Shown one piece after another: positions 6,992 through 14,337 of a stretch of DNA of 35,159 nucleotides. The number at the start of each line of letters is the position of its first letter. Position 1 is the stretch's first letter. Origin of the DNA: Nanobdellota archaeon (GTDB lineage Archaea; Nanobdellota; Nanobdellia; Woesearchaeales; JAHIVG01); NCBI GenBank assembly GCA_018816705.1, contig JAHIVG010000111.1, positions 1 through 35,159 of the forward strand, in the 5' to 3' direction. A model generated the notes under the pieces. It had not been told where the DNA came from. It ran no database searches and worked only from the letters and a program-made list of their open reading frames with translations. Position numbers and translations under genes: made by a program.

Positions 6992-8341
6992 ATGTTCAAG
7001 TTCCTCAAGGACAAGCTGAAGAAGACGATTTCTAGGTTCTCGCAGAAGGTGAAGGAAGAGCTCGAGGAGAAGCCTGAGGAACCTACTGAAGAGAAACCAG
7101 AGGAGATCGAGAAACCAGAAGAGCCTGTCGGGACACCCGAGCCAAAACTTATTGAAAAACCCGAGGAGAAGGAGCCTGAAGAAGAGTCCCCTGAAGTTCC
7201 TGATGAAAAGAGTGAAGAGACCGAGGGACCGGAAGCACCCGAGGTCAAGGGACCCGCAGTCGGATCCGAGGAGCCTGTCGTCGAAGAACCCGAGCCTGAA
7301 CCGCAAGTTCCTGAGAAAGAGCCGGAACCCATTATAGAGAAAACAGGGGAAACGCCGGAGCCTGTCGAAGACAAACCTCTAGAAAGACTTGAGCCAGAGG
7401 AGGGAGCTGAAGAACCTGAGCCTGTAAAGCCGAAAAGATTCCTCGGCATCTTCAAGAAGAAGGAGAAACCCAAGGTCATCAAGAGGATCTCTGACACTTT
7501 TGTCACGAAGAAGCTCTCATCTGACAAGTTCGACCAGCTGTTCTGGGACCTCGAGGTCATGCTGATGGAGAACAATGTTGCGATGGAGGTCGTGGAGAAG
7601 ATAAAGGACGACCTGAAGGACCGCCTGGTCGACAAGCCCCTGAGGAGGGGCCAGCTCACAGAGGTGATCTCAGGCTCTCTCGCCGAGTCGCTGAACGGCC
7701 TGTTCTCGGTCGAGCCCATCGACCTTGTGGAAAAAGTGAAAGAGAAGAAGCCGTATGTCATCTGTTTCATCGGCGTAAACGGATCCGGAAAGACCACGAC
7801 CATCGCCAAGCTCACGCATTACTTCAAGGGGAAAGGGCTTGGCTGCGTCCTTGCTGCCGCTGACACCTTCAGGGCAGCTTCGCTAGAGCAGCTCCAGATC
7901 CATGCTGACAAGCTCGGCGTCAAGCTTATCAAGCATGATTACGGCTCAGACCCTGCTGCTGTCGCCTTTGATGCGGTTGAGCATGCCAAGGCCAAGGATA
8001 AGGATGTCGTCCTGATCGACACCGCGGGCAGGCAGCACAGCAACACTAATCTCATGGACGAATTGAAGAAGGTCATAAAGGTCGCGAAGCCTGACCTCAA
8101 GATCTTCGTCGGTGATTCCTTGACCGGAAACGACTGCGTAGAGCAGGCCCGTAACTTCAACGAGGCTGTCGGCATAGACGGTATCGTGCTATCAAAGGTT
8201 GACGTCGACGAGAAAGGAGGGGCTGCCATATCTGTCTCTTACGTGACTCGTAAGCCGATAATGTTCATCGGCACTGGCCAGGAATACCCCGACCTTGAGC
8301 CGTTTGAGAGCAGAAGGATATTAGAATCGCTTGGCATCTGA
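6992..8341 (+). CDS. ftsY: Signal recognition particle receptor FtsY
   Basis: FtsY is the membrane-associated GTPase that receives SRP-bound ribosomes and hands them to the Sec translocon. The first 145 residues or so are an acidic Glu/Pro-rich tail, the A-domain that varies between species. The N domain follows from about residue 150, then the G domain with 'GVNGSGKTTT' (P-loop, about 259-268), 'AADTFRAASLEQL', 'DTAGRQ' and 'LSKVDVDEKGG'. ATG 6992 follows the pfdA stop by one base. The repetitive PEEP/EKPEE tail creates a long Ser/Gly-rich minus-strand ORF that should be ignored. Confidence 0.96.
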   Translation: MFKFLKDKLKKTISRFSQKVKEELEEKPEEPTEEKPEEIEKPEEPVGTPEPKLIEKPEEKEPEEESPEVPDEKSEETEGPEAPEVKGPAVGSEEPVVEEPEPEPQVPEKEPEPIIEKTGETPEPVEDKPLERLEPEEGAEEPEPVKPKRFLGIFKKKEKPKVIKRISDTFVTKKLSSDKFDQLFWDLEVMLMENNVAMEVVEKIKDDLKDRLVDKPLRRGQLTEVISGSLAESLNGLFSVEPIDLVEKVKEKKPYVICFIGVNGSGKTTTIAKLTHYFKGKGLGCVLAAADTFRAASLEQLQIHADKLGVKLIKHDYGSDPAAVAFDAVEHAKAKDKDVVLIDTAGRQHSNTNLMDELKKVIKVAKPDLKIFVGDSLTGNDCVEQARNFNEAVGIDGIVLSKVDVDEKGGAAISVSYVTRKPIMFIGTGQEYPDLEPFESRRILESLGI

Positions 8342-8342
8342 A

Positions 8343-9203
8343 TCATAAGAATTCTTCGTTGTTCTTCAGGTATCTTCTGTAATGATATTTCAAGAATTCC
8401 CACTCAGTCTTCTTGTCTGCCCTACGCAATGACTTATAGTATGATGTCCTTTTATTGAATTCGATGATCAATACAGGGTAGCCTCGCGCATTTAGGATAA
8501 AGTTCATTATGAGCCTCGCTATCCTGCCGTTCCCGTCCCCGAAAGGATGGATCTTAACAAACCTGTAATGGGCCATTCCGACCAATTCGACTGGATGCAA
8601 TTCTTTCTTGTTTGTGTTATACCATTGTAAGAACTCTTTTAACAGTCTTGGCACATCCTGCCAGTCAGGGCAGAGGTGATCTCCAACCCTCACCAGATAA
8701 TCCCTGACCTTGCCTGCAATTTCAGGTTTGGATTCCCTGAATATCTGCTTGTGCCATTCCATTACATTCTTCAGGCTGAGGTCATGGTATTCATTATCTA
8801 TGATATCTGAGAAGATTTTTGCGTGATTGATGCTTTCCTGGACGTCTGCCAGAGGTTTCTCAGGGGTTATATGATCCTTAAGCAGTCTTTTTGTCTCTTC
8901 TAAGGTTATTGTGGATCCTTCTATTGCATTGGTGTTATACGTGAAACGGGCCGTCAGTTCTTCATGTATCTTCTTTTTCACCGGAATTGGCAGTTTATTC
9001 CAGTTTTTCAGATAATTACTTTTTATCACATCGAATCGCTTGAACAAGGTCTCTCCCTGGATCAGTCCCAAGAATTGCTTCTTTATCTCTTCTAGGTTTT
9101 TTGGAATCCCTTTTCCGAGATACTTGTCCTTTGTTATGGTCTTACCATCGACTCTGAAAGAGGTTTGGAGATAATGATAACCGCGTTTTGTTATTATTCT
9201 CAT
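8343..9203 (-). CDS. Fic-domain protein (probable AMP transferase)
   Basis: Fic enzymes usually move AMP from ATP to a hydroxyl of a target protein. The catalytic motif 'HPFGDGNGRIAR' is intact at residues 219-230, with the histidine base, the acidic residue and the phosphate-binding GNGR. The N-terminal motif 'TNAIEG' at 91-96 matches the self-inhibitory (S/T)xxxE(G/N) helix of class II Fic proteins, whose glutamate blocks productive ATP binding. A 'RVDGKTITKDKYLGKG' beta segment precedes it. TATATAAATA lies about 25 nt before ATG 9203, so the mRNA is probably leaderless. It stands alone, convergent with ftsY (one-base gap) and just after a truncated helicase. No toxin-antitoxin partner is visible. 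The target is unknown. Confidence 0.92.
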   Translation of the reverse strand: MRIITKRGYHYLQTSFRVDGKTITKDKYLGKGIPKNLEEIKKQFLGLIQGETLFKRFDVIKSNYLKNWNKLPIPVKKKIHEELTARFTYNTNAIEGSTITLEETKRLLKDHITPEKPLADVQESINHAKIFSDIIDNEYHDLSLKNVMEWHKQIFRESKPEIAGKVRDYLVRVGDHLCPDWQDVPRLLKEFLQWYNTNKKELHPVELVGMAHYRFVKIHPFGDGNGRIARLIMNFILNARGYPVLIIEFNKRTSYYKSLRRADKKTEWEFLKYHYRRYLKNNEEFL

Positions 9204-9267
9204 GAGATTGTTATACCCTTACTTATTTATATATTTTTTCATATTCCGCATAAAAGTAAGGGTAGAA

Positions 9268-9930
9268 CTAGTAGAACTCGACTTTCCCCTCGAAAGCCAC
9301 CCCTTTCTTGAGCTCCACCGGCCTCCAACTGTCCAGGACGAGCTCTGCGCTGAGCCATTCTGCCAGCTCATCCGGGTTTCCTATCGTCGCTGACAGCCCG
9401 AGCATCTGCACCCCTTTCAGCTTCTCTTTCAATATCGTTATCAGTATTTCCAGGGTCGGTCCCCTGCCAGGGTCATTGAGCAGGTGTATCTCGTCGACGA
9501 CGACCAGGCCTATGTATCTCAGCCATGGCGCTTTGTGCCTTATCAAGGAATCAAGCTTCTCTGACGTGGTTATTATCAGGTCGTATTCCATCAGGAAGGG
9601 GTCTGCGCTGTCCAGGTCGCCGATGGACATGGCTATCCTGAAGAACTCGTCATATCTCTGCCTGAACTGCCTGAGCTTCTCGCTGGCAAGTGATTTCAGC
9701 GGCACGATGTAGATCACTTTCCGTCTCTTCTCGACGATGGTCCTTATGGCCGCCAGCTCCGCGATGAATGTCTTGCCCGAGGCTGTCGGTGTGCACACGA
9801 GCATGTTCTTGTCTTTCAGCAGGCCTGCCTTGATGGCTTTTTCCTGTGCCGGCCGCAGCTCGACAATTTCCTGCGCTAGCTTCAGGTAGATGTCCCTGGG
9901 AAGGTCTTTCGACAGGTCCTTGAGTTCCAT
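9268..9930 (-). pseudogene. Truncated Hel308/Ski2-like helicase, first RecA domain only
   Basis: The start looks complete: ATG 9930 lies about 25 nt after CTTATAAATC. The frame has a Q-motif-like 'ELRPAQEKAI', Walker A 'TPTASGKT' (about 47-54), motif Ia 'VPLKSLASEK', motif II 'DEIH' (146-149) and motif III 'LSATIGN' (180-185). It stops at 220 residues just after 'KGVAFEGKVEFY'. Hel308-type enzymes run to roughly 700 residues with a second RecA domain, winged helix and ratchet domain. The 64 bases after the stop do not resume a helicase in any frame I read, and the Fic gene follows. It may be a decaying remnant, or less likely a stand-alone ATP-binding module. A single RecA domain should not work as a helicase alone. 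Confidence 0.8.
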
Positions 9931-10000
9931 GGCGGCCTGGAGAGAATTATGATTTATAAGAGTTTAGGGGAAAAGTTAATAAAACAGGCCTATAACTTAC

Positions 10001-10543
10001 ATGCCCATGAGCTGGCTTACAGGCATCGGCGGCATTTTCAGAACGATATTCGGGTTCTTTTTCGGCTCAGGATCCGCCCTCGAGAAGGAGGTCAGGCATG
10101 ACAAGCACTTGGCAGACAAGATTGAAGAGCTGGAGACCAAGAAAAAGAACGCGGCCAAGGATGCCCACAAACGCATCTATGACATAATAAAGAAAGCGCA
10201 CACCCTCTATTCCTACCTGAAGAAGATCGAGCATGACTCCCGCGAGTGTGCTGAGGTCAGGGCATTGATGGAGCAGATAGTCATCGTCGAACGCATGACC
10301 TCTGCGAAAGAGATCAGGAATGAGCTGCGCATGTTCTATCAGAAGTATTGGAAACCGGCCTACGATGTCCTCCATAAGATGGCCCGTGACAGCAGGAACA
10401 GGAAGTTCAGGAAATATGTCGAGGGGATCGAGAAGGATTTTCACCGGCTGGCAAAAGACCTGAATGTCATAATTAAATCCACTGAAGAAGAGAAACCCGA
10501 GACTGCCGAATTAGAGCATGATGAAGAGCAGGAAGCTGCCTAG
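10001..10543 (+). CDS. Uncharacterised coiled-coil protein with hydrophobic N-terminus
   Basis: I do not recognise this 180-aa protein. The first 25 residues are glycine- and phenylalanine-rich ('GIGGIFRTIFGFFFGSGSAL') and could dip into the membrane. The rest is strongly helical and charged, with coiled-coil character, and the last 20 residues are Glu-rich. TTAATAAAAC lies about 25 nt before ATG 10001; ATG 10007 is an alternative. Its TAG stop overlaps the enolase TAG stop on the other strand within a single CTAG. No neighbour suggests a function. Confidence 0.75.
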   Translation: MPMSWLTGIGGIFRTIFGFFFGSGSALEKEVRHDKHLADKIEELETKKKNAAKDAHKRIYDIIKKAHTLYSYLKKIEHDSRECAEVRALMEQIVIVERMTSAKEIRNELRMFYQKYWKPAYDVLHKMARDSRNRKFRKYVEGIEKDFHRLAKDLNVIIKSTEEEKPETAELEHDEEQEAA

Positions 10544-11832
10544 TCCCCGTCCATGCACTCGTCTGATTCTGAGAAAGGCTTTGCCATCATGGCCCTGTCG
10601 CCTAGCTCTTCCTCGATCCTGAGCAGCTGGTTGTACTTGGCGTTCCTGTCAGACCTGGCTGGCGCGCCGAACTTGCTCTGCCCCGCATCCATGCCTACAA
10701 CGAGGTCTGCGATGAAGCTGTCCTCTGACTCGCCGCTCCTGTGCGACACAACGAGGCCCCATCCGTTCGCTTTGGCCAGCTTGCCCGCCCTGATGGCTTC
10801 GGTCACCGTCCCTATCTGGTTCACCTTCAGCAGAAGGGCGTTGGCTGCCTTCATCTCCAAGGCTTTCTTGATGAAGACCGTGTTGGATACGGTGAGGTCA
10901 TCCGCGACCAGTTGCATCTTGCCGCCGAGCTCTGACACCATCTGCGCCCAGCCTTCCCAATCATCCTCGGCCATGCCGTCCTCCATAGAGATTATGGGGA
11001 ATGTGCTTGCCAGTTCCTTGTAGAAGTCGATGAGCTCTCCTGAGGAGAAGGTCTTGTCCCCTATCGCGTATGTTCCGTCCTTGAAGAACTCTGATGAAGC
11101 GGCATCCAGGCCGATCTTTATCTTCCCGTCGTAGCCTGCATGCTCGATAGCGTCCATCATGAATTCCAGCCTGTCATGTATGTCCACCTGGGGCACGAAT
11201 CCTCCCTCGTCGCCGATGAGCTCTCCTGCTGGTCCGAAATGTGATATGAGGATCTTCTTGAGCGCGTGGTAGCTTTCAGTTCCCATCCTCAATGCTTCTG
11301 TGAAGTTCTTCGCGCCTGTGACGACGAGCATGTGCTCCTGGATGTCGTTCTCCTTGCCAGCGTGCCTGCCTCCGTTTATCACGTTCATCATCGGGACAGG
11401 GAGCGTTATGCCTCCGCTGCTGGACAGTTTTGCGATGTGTTCGTAGATCTTCTTTCCCTGGCCGTAAGCTCCTGCCTTGCATGCTGCCATCGAGACTGCG
11501 AGCATGGCGTTGGCTCCTAGCCGGGATTTGTTCTCTGTGCCGTCCAGTTCGAGCATGGCGTTGTCGATGGCATGCTGTTCCTTGCAGTCCATGCCTTTCA
11601 CGGCTTCGGCGATCTCCTCGTTGACGTTCCTGACGGCATTCTTGACGCCTTTTCCGCCGTAGCGTTCGTCCTTGTCCCTCATCTCGAGGGCTTCCCTCGA
11701 ACCGGTGGATGCGCCGCTGGGTACGATAGCCCTCGTGAGCATGCTTGGTGTGCTGAGCTCAACCTCGACAGTTGGGTTGCCTCTAGAATCGAGAACCTCT
11801 CTCGCCTTTATCCATTGGATGGTCGTGTCCAT
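10540..11832 (-). CDS. eno: Enolase
   Basis: Enolase interconverts 2-phosphoglycerate and phosphoenolpyruvate in glycolysis and gluconeogenesis. The family signatures are present: 'REVLDSRGNPTVEVEL' at the start, 'GEGGF'-like 'GDEGGFVPQ', 'SMEDGMAEDDWEGW' for metal binding, 'LLKVNQIGTVTEA' and 'SHRSGESEDSFIADL' near the end. At 430 aa the length is normal. ATG 11832 lies 4 nt after the PAC2 stop, and GGGTGA inside the end of that gene serves as ribosome binding site. It is therefore the last gene of the ribosomal/translation operon, a position consistent with constant high expression. The C-terminal tail 'SDECMDGD' is acidic. Confidence 0.97.
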   Translation of the reverse strand: MDTTIQWIKAREVLDSRGNPTVEVELSTPSMLTRAIVPSGASTGSREALEMRDKDERYGGKGVKNAVRNVNEEIAEAVKGMDCKEQHAIDNAMLELDGTENKSRLGANAMLAVSMAACKAGAYGQGKKIYEHIAKLSSSGGITLPVPMMNVINGGRHAGKENDIQEHMLVVTGAKNFTEALRMGTESYHALKKILISHFGPAGELIGDEGGFVPQVDIHDRLEFMMDAIEHAGYDGKIKIGLDAASSEFFKDGTYAIGDKTFSSGELIDFYKELASTFPIISMEDGMAEDDWEGWAQMVSELGGKMQLVADDLTVSNTVFIKKALEMKAANALLLKVNQIGTVTEAIRAGKLAKANGWGLVVSHRSGESEDSFIADLVVGMDAGQSKFGAPARSDRNAKYNQLLRIEEELGDRAMMAKPFSESDECMDGD

Positions 11833-11836
11833 TTTT

Positions 11837-12595
11837 TCACCCTATATAGCTTACATCCTTGCTCATCCCGAGCCTCTTGAACCTTTTCGGCAGGGCATCA
11901 GACATCTCTGACTCTATCTCTTTGATGTCGTTGTCCAGCGTCTTGAAATTGACCTTGAATCCGTATCTCTTGTCCAACACCTTGAGCAGCTCCTTCGAGC
12001 CCCTAAGCCCTAGGTACATCGGATGCCCGAATGTCTCCGCAAGCAACGCCACGGCCGGTATGTTCCGGGGTTTTGCCATGCCTACGAGCAGTCCAGTCAC
12101 GCCGACGATGGGTCCGACGAGGCCGTAGATCTTGTGCTGCAGCGGCAGCCCGTCCATGTATCGCTTCACTATCTTCTTGTCGTTCCCTGTTATGTATATC
12201 TTGGGCTTCTTTGGTGCTGATGGCAATCCTATCCCGCCGAGGGTGATTATTTCCGTGCATCCCATGTCGACAAGCTCGTCCAGCAGCTTCTTTGTGAACT
12301 CGTAGCATGACGGTTCGTCGATCGGTTGGGTGTCTCCGACGAGGAAGAGGAACTCCCCCTTTTTCGTGCTGGCGTGCAGTATGTCGATGCTGGGCATCTC
12401 CACGAGGTTGTTCTCGTTGACGAAGACTGAATGCGGCATGTAGTTGGACGAGAAATTGATCAACTTCTTGGCTTTTAGCTGCTCAGCGAGGTAGTCTACG
12501 GCCACCTTGCCGACGTTGCCGATGCCAGGTAGGCCTTCTATGAGGACAGGAGAATTGAGCCTTACCTCCTTTTTCCTGCTCACAACCCAGTTCAT
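11837..12595 (-). CDS. PAC2-family proteasome assembly chaperone homologue
   Basis: PAC2-family (DUF75) proteins in archaea are related to eukaryotic PAC2 and bind or help assemble proteasome parts, although the exact job of many members is unproven. The chain starts with 'PVLIEGLPGIGNVGKVAVDYL' and contains 'IITLGGIGL' and 'GPIVGVTGLLVGMAK', all characteristic. At 252 aa it is typical. It follows nop10 by 25 nt and precedes eno by 4 nt. The arrangement eL44, eS27, aIF2-alpha, Nop10, PAC2 is a well-known archaeal gene order, which strengthens the call. Confidence 0.9.
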   Translation of the reverse strand: MNWVVSRKKEVRLNSPVLIEGLPGIGNVGKVAVDYLAEQLKAKKLINFSSNYMPHSVFVNENNLVEMPSIDILHASTKKGEFLFLVGDTQPIDEPSCYEFTKKLLDELVDMGCTEIITLGGIGLPSAPKKPKIYITGNDKKIVKRYMDGLPLQHKIYGLVGPIVGVTGLLVGMAKPRNIPAVALLAETFGHPMYLGLRGSKELLKVLDKRYGFKVNFKTLDNDIKEIESEMSDALPKRFKRLGMSKDVSYIG

Positions 12596-12620
12596 AGTCG
12601 GGGAGAATGCACCTGGCCTT

Positions 12621-12803
12621 TTATGGTTTTCGCTTTATCAACCCTCTCTCCGACCGGTCTTCCATCTTTGCCATCCTCCTGTACCTGGCATACTTGTCTT
12701 GGGGAGAGTATTTGGGCGGCTGGGGCAGCACTGCCTTTCCGCCGCAGGGGCATTCTTCTTTCATCGTGTACCTGTCGCAACTCTTGCACTTCAGAAGTCT
12801 CAT
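12621..12803 (-). CDS. nop10: Nop10, H/ACA ribonucleoprotein subunit
   Basis: Nop10 is the small protein of the H/ACA guide RNP that, with Cbf5, L7Ae and Gar1, converts uridine to pseudouridine in rRNA. At 60 aa it has the normal size. The N-terminal zinc ribbon is visible ('CKSCDRYTM', then 'CPCGG'), although the second knuckle has only one residue between its cysteines where CPxCG is usual. The C-terminal 'PPKYSPQDKYARYRR' is the Cbf5-contacting segment. GGTGAT lies 3 nt before ATG 12803, but both are enclosed in a perfect hairpin. It is an operon member behind aIF2-alpha, after an unusual 100-base spacer. Confidence 0.93.
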   Translation of the reverse strand: MRLLKCKSCDRYTMKEECPCGGKAVLPQPPKYSPQDKYARYRRMAKMEDRSERGLIKRKP

Positions 12804-12821
12804 AAAATCACCGATTTTATG
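12801..12821 (-). promoter_or_regulatory. Perfect hairpin enclosing the nop10 start codon
   Basis: On the minus strand the sequence reads CATAAAATC-GGT-GATTTTATG, a 9-bp perfect inverted repeat. The final ATG is the nop10 start codon, and the ribosome binding site GGTGAT lies in the loop and 3' arm. Folded, it would hide the start of translation. Confidence 0.6.
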
Positions 12822-12903
12822 GCTACGAACGCTTCGGGCTCTGACCGAAGTGCCGAACGGAGGCGGAGCCGGAGTGACTGCATAGCGTAGCGGAGTGAGT
12901 GTA
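12822..12903 (-). repeat. Palindrome-rich spacer inside the eL44 operon
   Basis: Operon genes on either side are tightly packed, yet about 80 bases here hold no gene. The spacer contains a hairpin CTTCGG/CCGAAG, a run of related CTCCG steps and imperfect repeats of a CACTCCGCTACGC type. It resembles a small inserted palindromic element rather than a degraded gene. Confidence 0.45.
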
Positions 12904-13683
12904 TCATTTCTCTGCGCGGGTGAAGGCGTATTTCCCGCCGCTCTTCTCGATCTCTTTGGTGATCGTCTCGTTCAGCAGTTTCAGCCGTTTCTCTGCGTCC
13001 TTGTAGTTGCTGTCCACCAGCCTGACCTTGAAGTTGCCCCCTCCGAGGTATTTGATGTCTGTGTCCGGCACCTTCTTCTGTCCTTTCTTTATCGCTATCT
13101 TTATCAGTTCCACACCGTCGGGCTCGTAGCTCTTTATCGTGAACTTGCCGTCGACAGTTACTTCGAGCGGCTTTATCCTCTGCTTGGTGAGCTCTATGAG
13201 GTCTGGGATGAGCTCTTTCGGGAACTTGAGCTCCTCGAGCACGTTCTCGTTGGTTATCACTTCCTCGAATACGCTGTAGAGCAGGTCGTACTTGGAGTAG
13301 ACCTCCTTCTCGATCTTTGCGAAGATGTCCTTGATGTCTTGCTTGTGCTTCCGGGCTGCCATCTCCAGGATCTTCTCTGCCATCTGCTCCTGCTTGAGCT
13401 CGTTGACCTTGGAGCGGCGCTGCATCTCGGTGACCCTTCTCAAGGAGAGGTCGATGTAGCCGCGTTCCTTGTTTATCCTGAGGACCTTGCAGACGATGAC
13501 CTTGCCTTCCTTCACGTATTCCCTTATGTTGCGGATCCTGCCAGGAGCGACTTCTGATATGTGTACCAGGCCTGTGTCGCCGTACTCGTTCAGCTTGACG
13601 AAGACAGAATTATGGTGCACCTTGAGCACGGTGCACATAGCGAGTTCCCCCTCTTCCGGCAGGCCTGTTTTTTGGCGTAGCAT
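12904..13683 (-). CDS. eif2a: Translation initiation factor aIF2, alpha subunit
   Basis: aIF2-alpha joins the beta and gamma subunits to bring initiator tRNA to the small ribosomal subunit. The first 85 residues form an S1 domain ('GELAMCTVLKVHHNSVFVKL', 'GLVHISEVAPGRIRNIREYV'), followed by a helical domain and the C-terminal alpha-beta domain that binds gamma ('KYLGGGNFKVRLVDSNYKDAEKRL'). The length is 259 aa from ATG 13683. The track's 341-aa version is wrong: its first 82 residues are eS27 read in another frame. The ATG overlaps the eS27 stop as TAATG, implying coupled translation. Confidence 0.95.
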   Translation of the reverse strand: MLRQKTGLPEEGELAMCTVLKVHHNSVFVKLNEYGDTGLVHISEVAPGRIRNIREYVKEGKVIVCKVLRINKERGYIDLSLRRVTEMQRRSKVNELKQEQMAEKILEMAARKHKQDIKDIFAKIEKEVYSKYDLLYSVFEEVITNENVLEELKFPKELIPDLIELTKQRIKPLEVTVDGKFTIKSYEPDGVELIKIAIKKGQKKVPDTDIKYLGGGNFKVRLVDSNYKDAEKRLKLLNETITKEIEKSGGKYAFTRAEK

Positions 13684-13859
13684 TATTCCAGGACTTCCAG
13701 CACCCTTGCCTTGATCTTGGACTTGCCGCCCGAGCTTTCCACGAGCACCTTGCTGCAGACCAGGCATTTGACCTCTGTTGCTGCTTTGCCGAAGGTGATC
13801 TGCTCGTTCTTGCACTTCGGGCACCGTATCTTTATGAACTTGGATGATGGTTCTCTCAT
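13683..13859 (-). CDS. rps27e: Small ribosomal subunit protein eS27
   Basis: A 58-aa protein, below the track's size limit and missing from it. It starts MREPSSKF and carries a C4 zinc finger: Cys13, Cys16, Cys32 and Cys35 ('CPKC' and 'CLVC'). The sequence 'FIKIRCPKCKNEQITFGKAA' is typical of archaeal eS27. ATG 13859 overlaps the eL44 stop as ATGA, and its TAA overlaps the aIF2-alpha ATG by one base. Both overlaps indicate translational coupling. Confidence 0.96.
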   Translation of the reverse strand: MREPSSKFIKIRCPKCKNEQITFGKAATEVKCLVCSKVLVESSGGKSKIKARVLEVLE

Positions 13860-14164
13860 GTGAATTCAACCCTCTTGGCCCTGATGCCTTTCGATTGCAT
13901 GTGGCTTTTCTTGCATTCCTTGCACTCATACCTTAGGTCTGTCTTCTTGGTGGACTTCTTGCCTGTCATCTTGAATTTGGAGACTGCAGGCTTGGAGTAC
14001 CTGCCCCTGTTGCCGAAGCCGCGCGCCTTGCCCCGCCTGCGGGCCCTGACTTTTGAGCCGTAGCTCAGGCTGGAGGCGTTCTTCTTCTTGTTCTGGGTTA
14101 TCTTGTGCTCTGTGTGCTTCTTGCAGTGCGGGCACAGCCTCTTGGTAGTCTTAGGCCTCTTCAT
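13856..14164 (-). CDS. rpl44e: Large ribosomal subunit protein eL44
   Basis: A 102-aa basic protein that binds near the ribosomal E site. It has a C4 zinc site: Cys11 and Cys14 ('CPHC') with Cys81 and Cys84 ('CKEC'). 'GFGNRGRYSKPAVSKFKMTGKKSTKK' includes the conserved basic centre. ATG 14164 is about 26 nt below TTTTTAAATG, so the mRNA is probably leaderless. The track's 144-aa start lies upstream of that promoter. First gene of the six-gene operon ending with enolase. Confidence 0.95.
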   Translation of the reverse strand: MKRPKTTKRLCPHCKKHTEHKITQNKKKNASSLSYGSKVRARRRGKARGFGNRGRYSKPAVSKFKMTGKKSTKKTDLRYECKECKKSHMQSKGIRAKRVEFT

Positions 14165-14185
14165 GCCCCGGAGAAACCCAGTTCC

Positions 14186-14196
14186 ATTTAAAAAGT
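14186..14196 (-). promoter_or_regulatory. TATA-like box for the eL44 to enolase operon
   Basis: On the minus strand CTTTTTAAATG lies about 26 nt before ATG 14164. It is the only clear promoter for this six-gene block. Confidence 0.6.
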
Positions 14197-14261
14197 TTTC
14201 TGTCGATAGAACAGTGTTGAAAACCCGGCCTCTGCCCATCAGCCACAAAGGCGACAAGCAT

Positions 14262-14285
14262 GGGGGCGGGTAGGGGGTATGGGTG
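14262..14285 (+). repeat. G-rich tract, possible diverged repeat copy
   Basis: GGGGGCGGGTAGGGGG is followed by TATGGGTGG, with four G runs close together, so it could form a G-quadruplex. It lies in the intergenic gap between the GINS stop and the eL44 promoter. The downstream part matches the other copies poorly, so membership of the same family is uncertain. Confidence 0.4.
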
Positions 14286-14337
14286 GACATTAAGAGGGGG
14301 CCATATAACGATACCTATTTGCGGGCGGGCCCTTGAC

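Noticed and set aside
6553-7815. 420-aa minus-strand ORF over pfdA and ftsY
   Set aside because: It is a Ser/Gly-rich shadow of the Glu/Pro-rich ftsY tail and has no promoter or domain.
13684-13929. N-terminal extension of aIF2-alpha in the 341-aa ORF
   Set aside because: This stretch is eS27 read in another frame; the S1 domain starts at ATG 13683.
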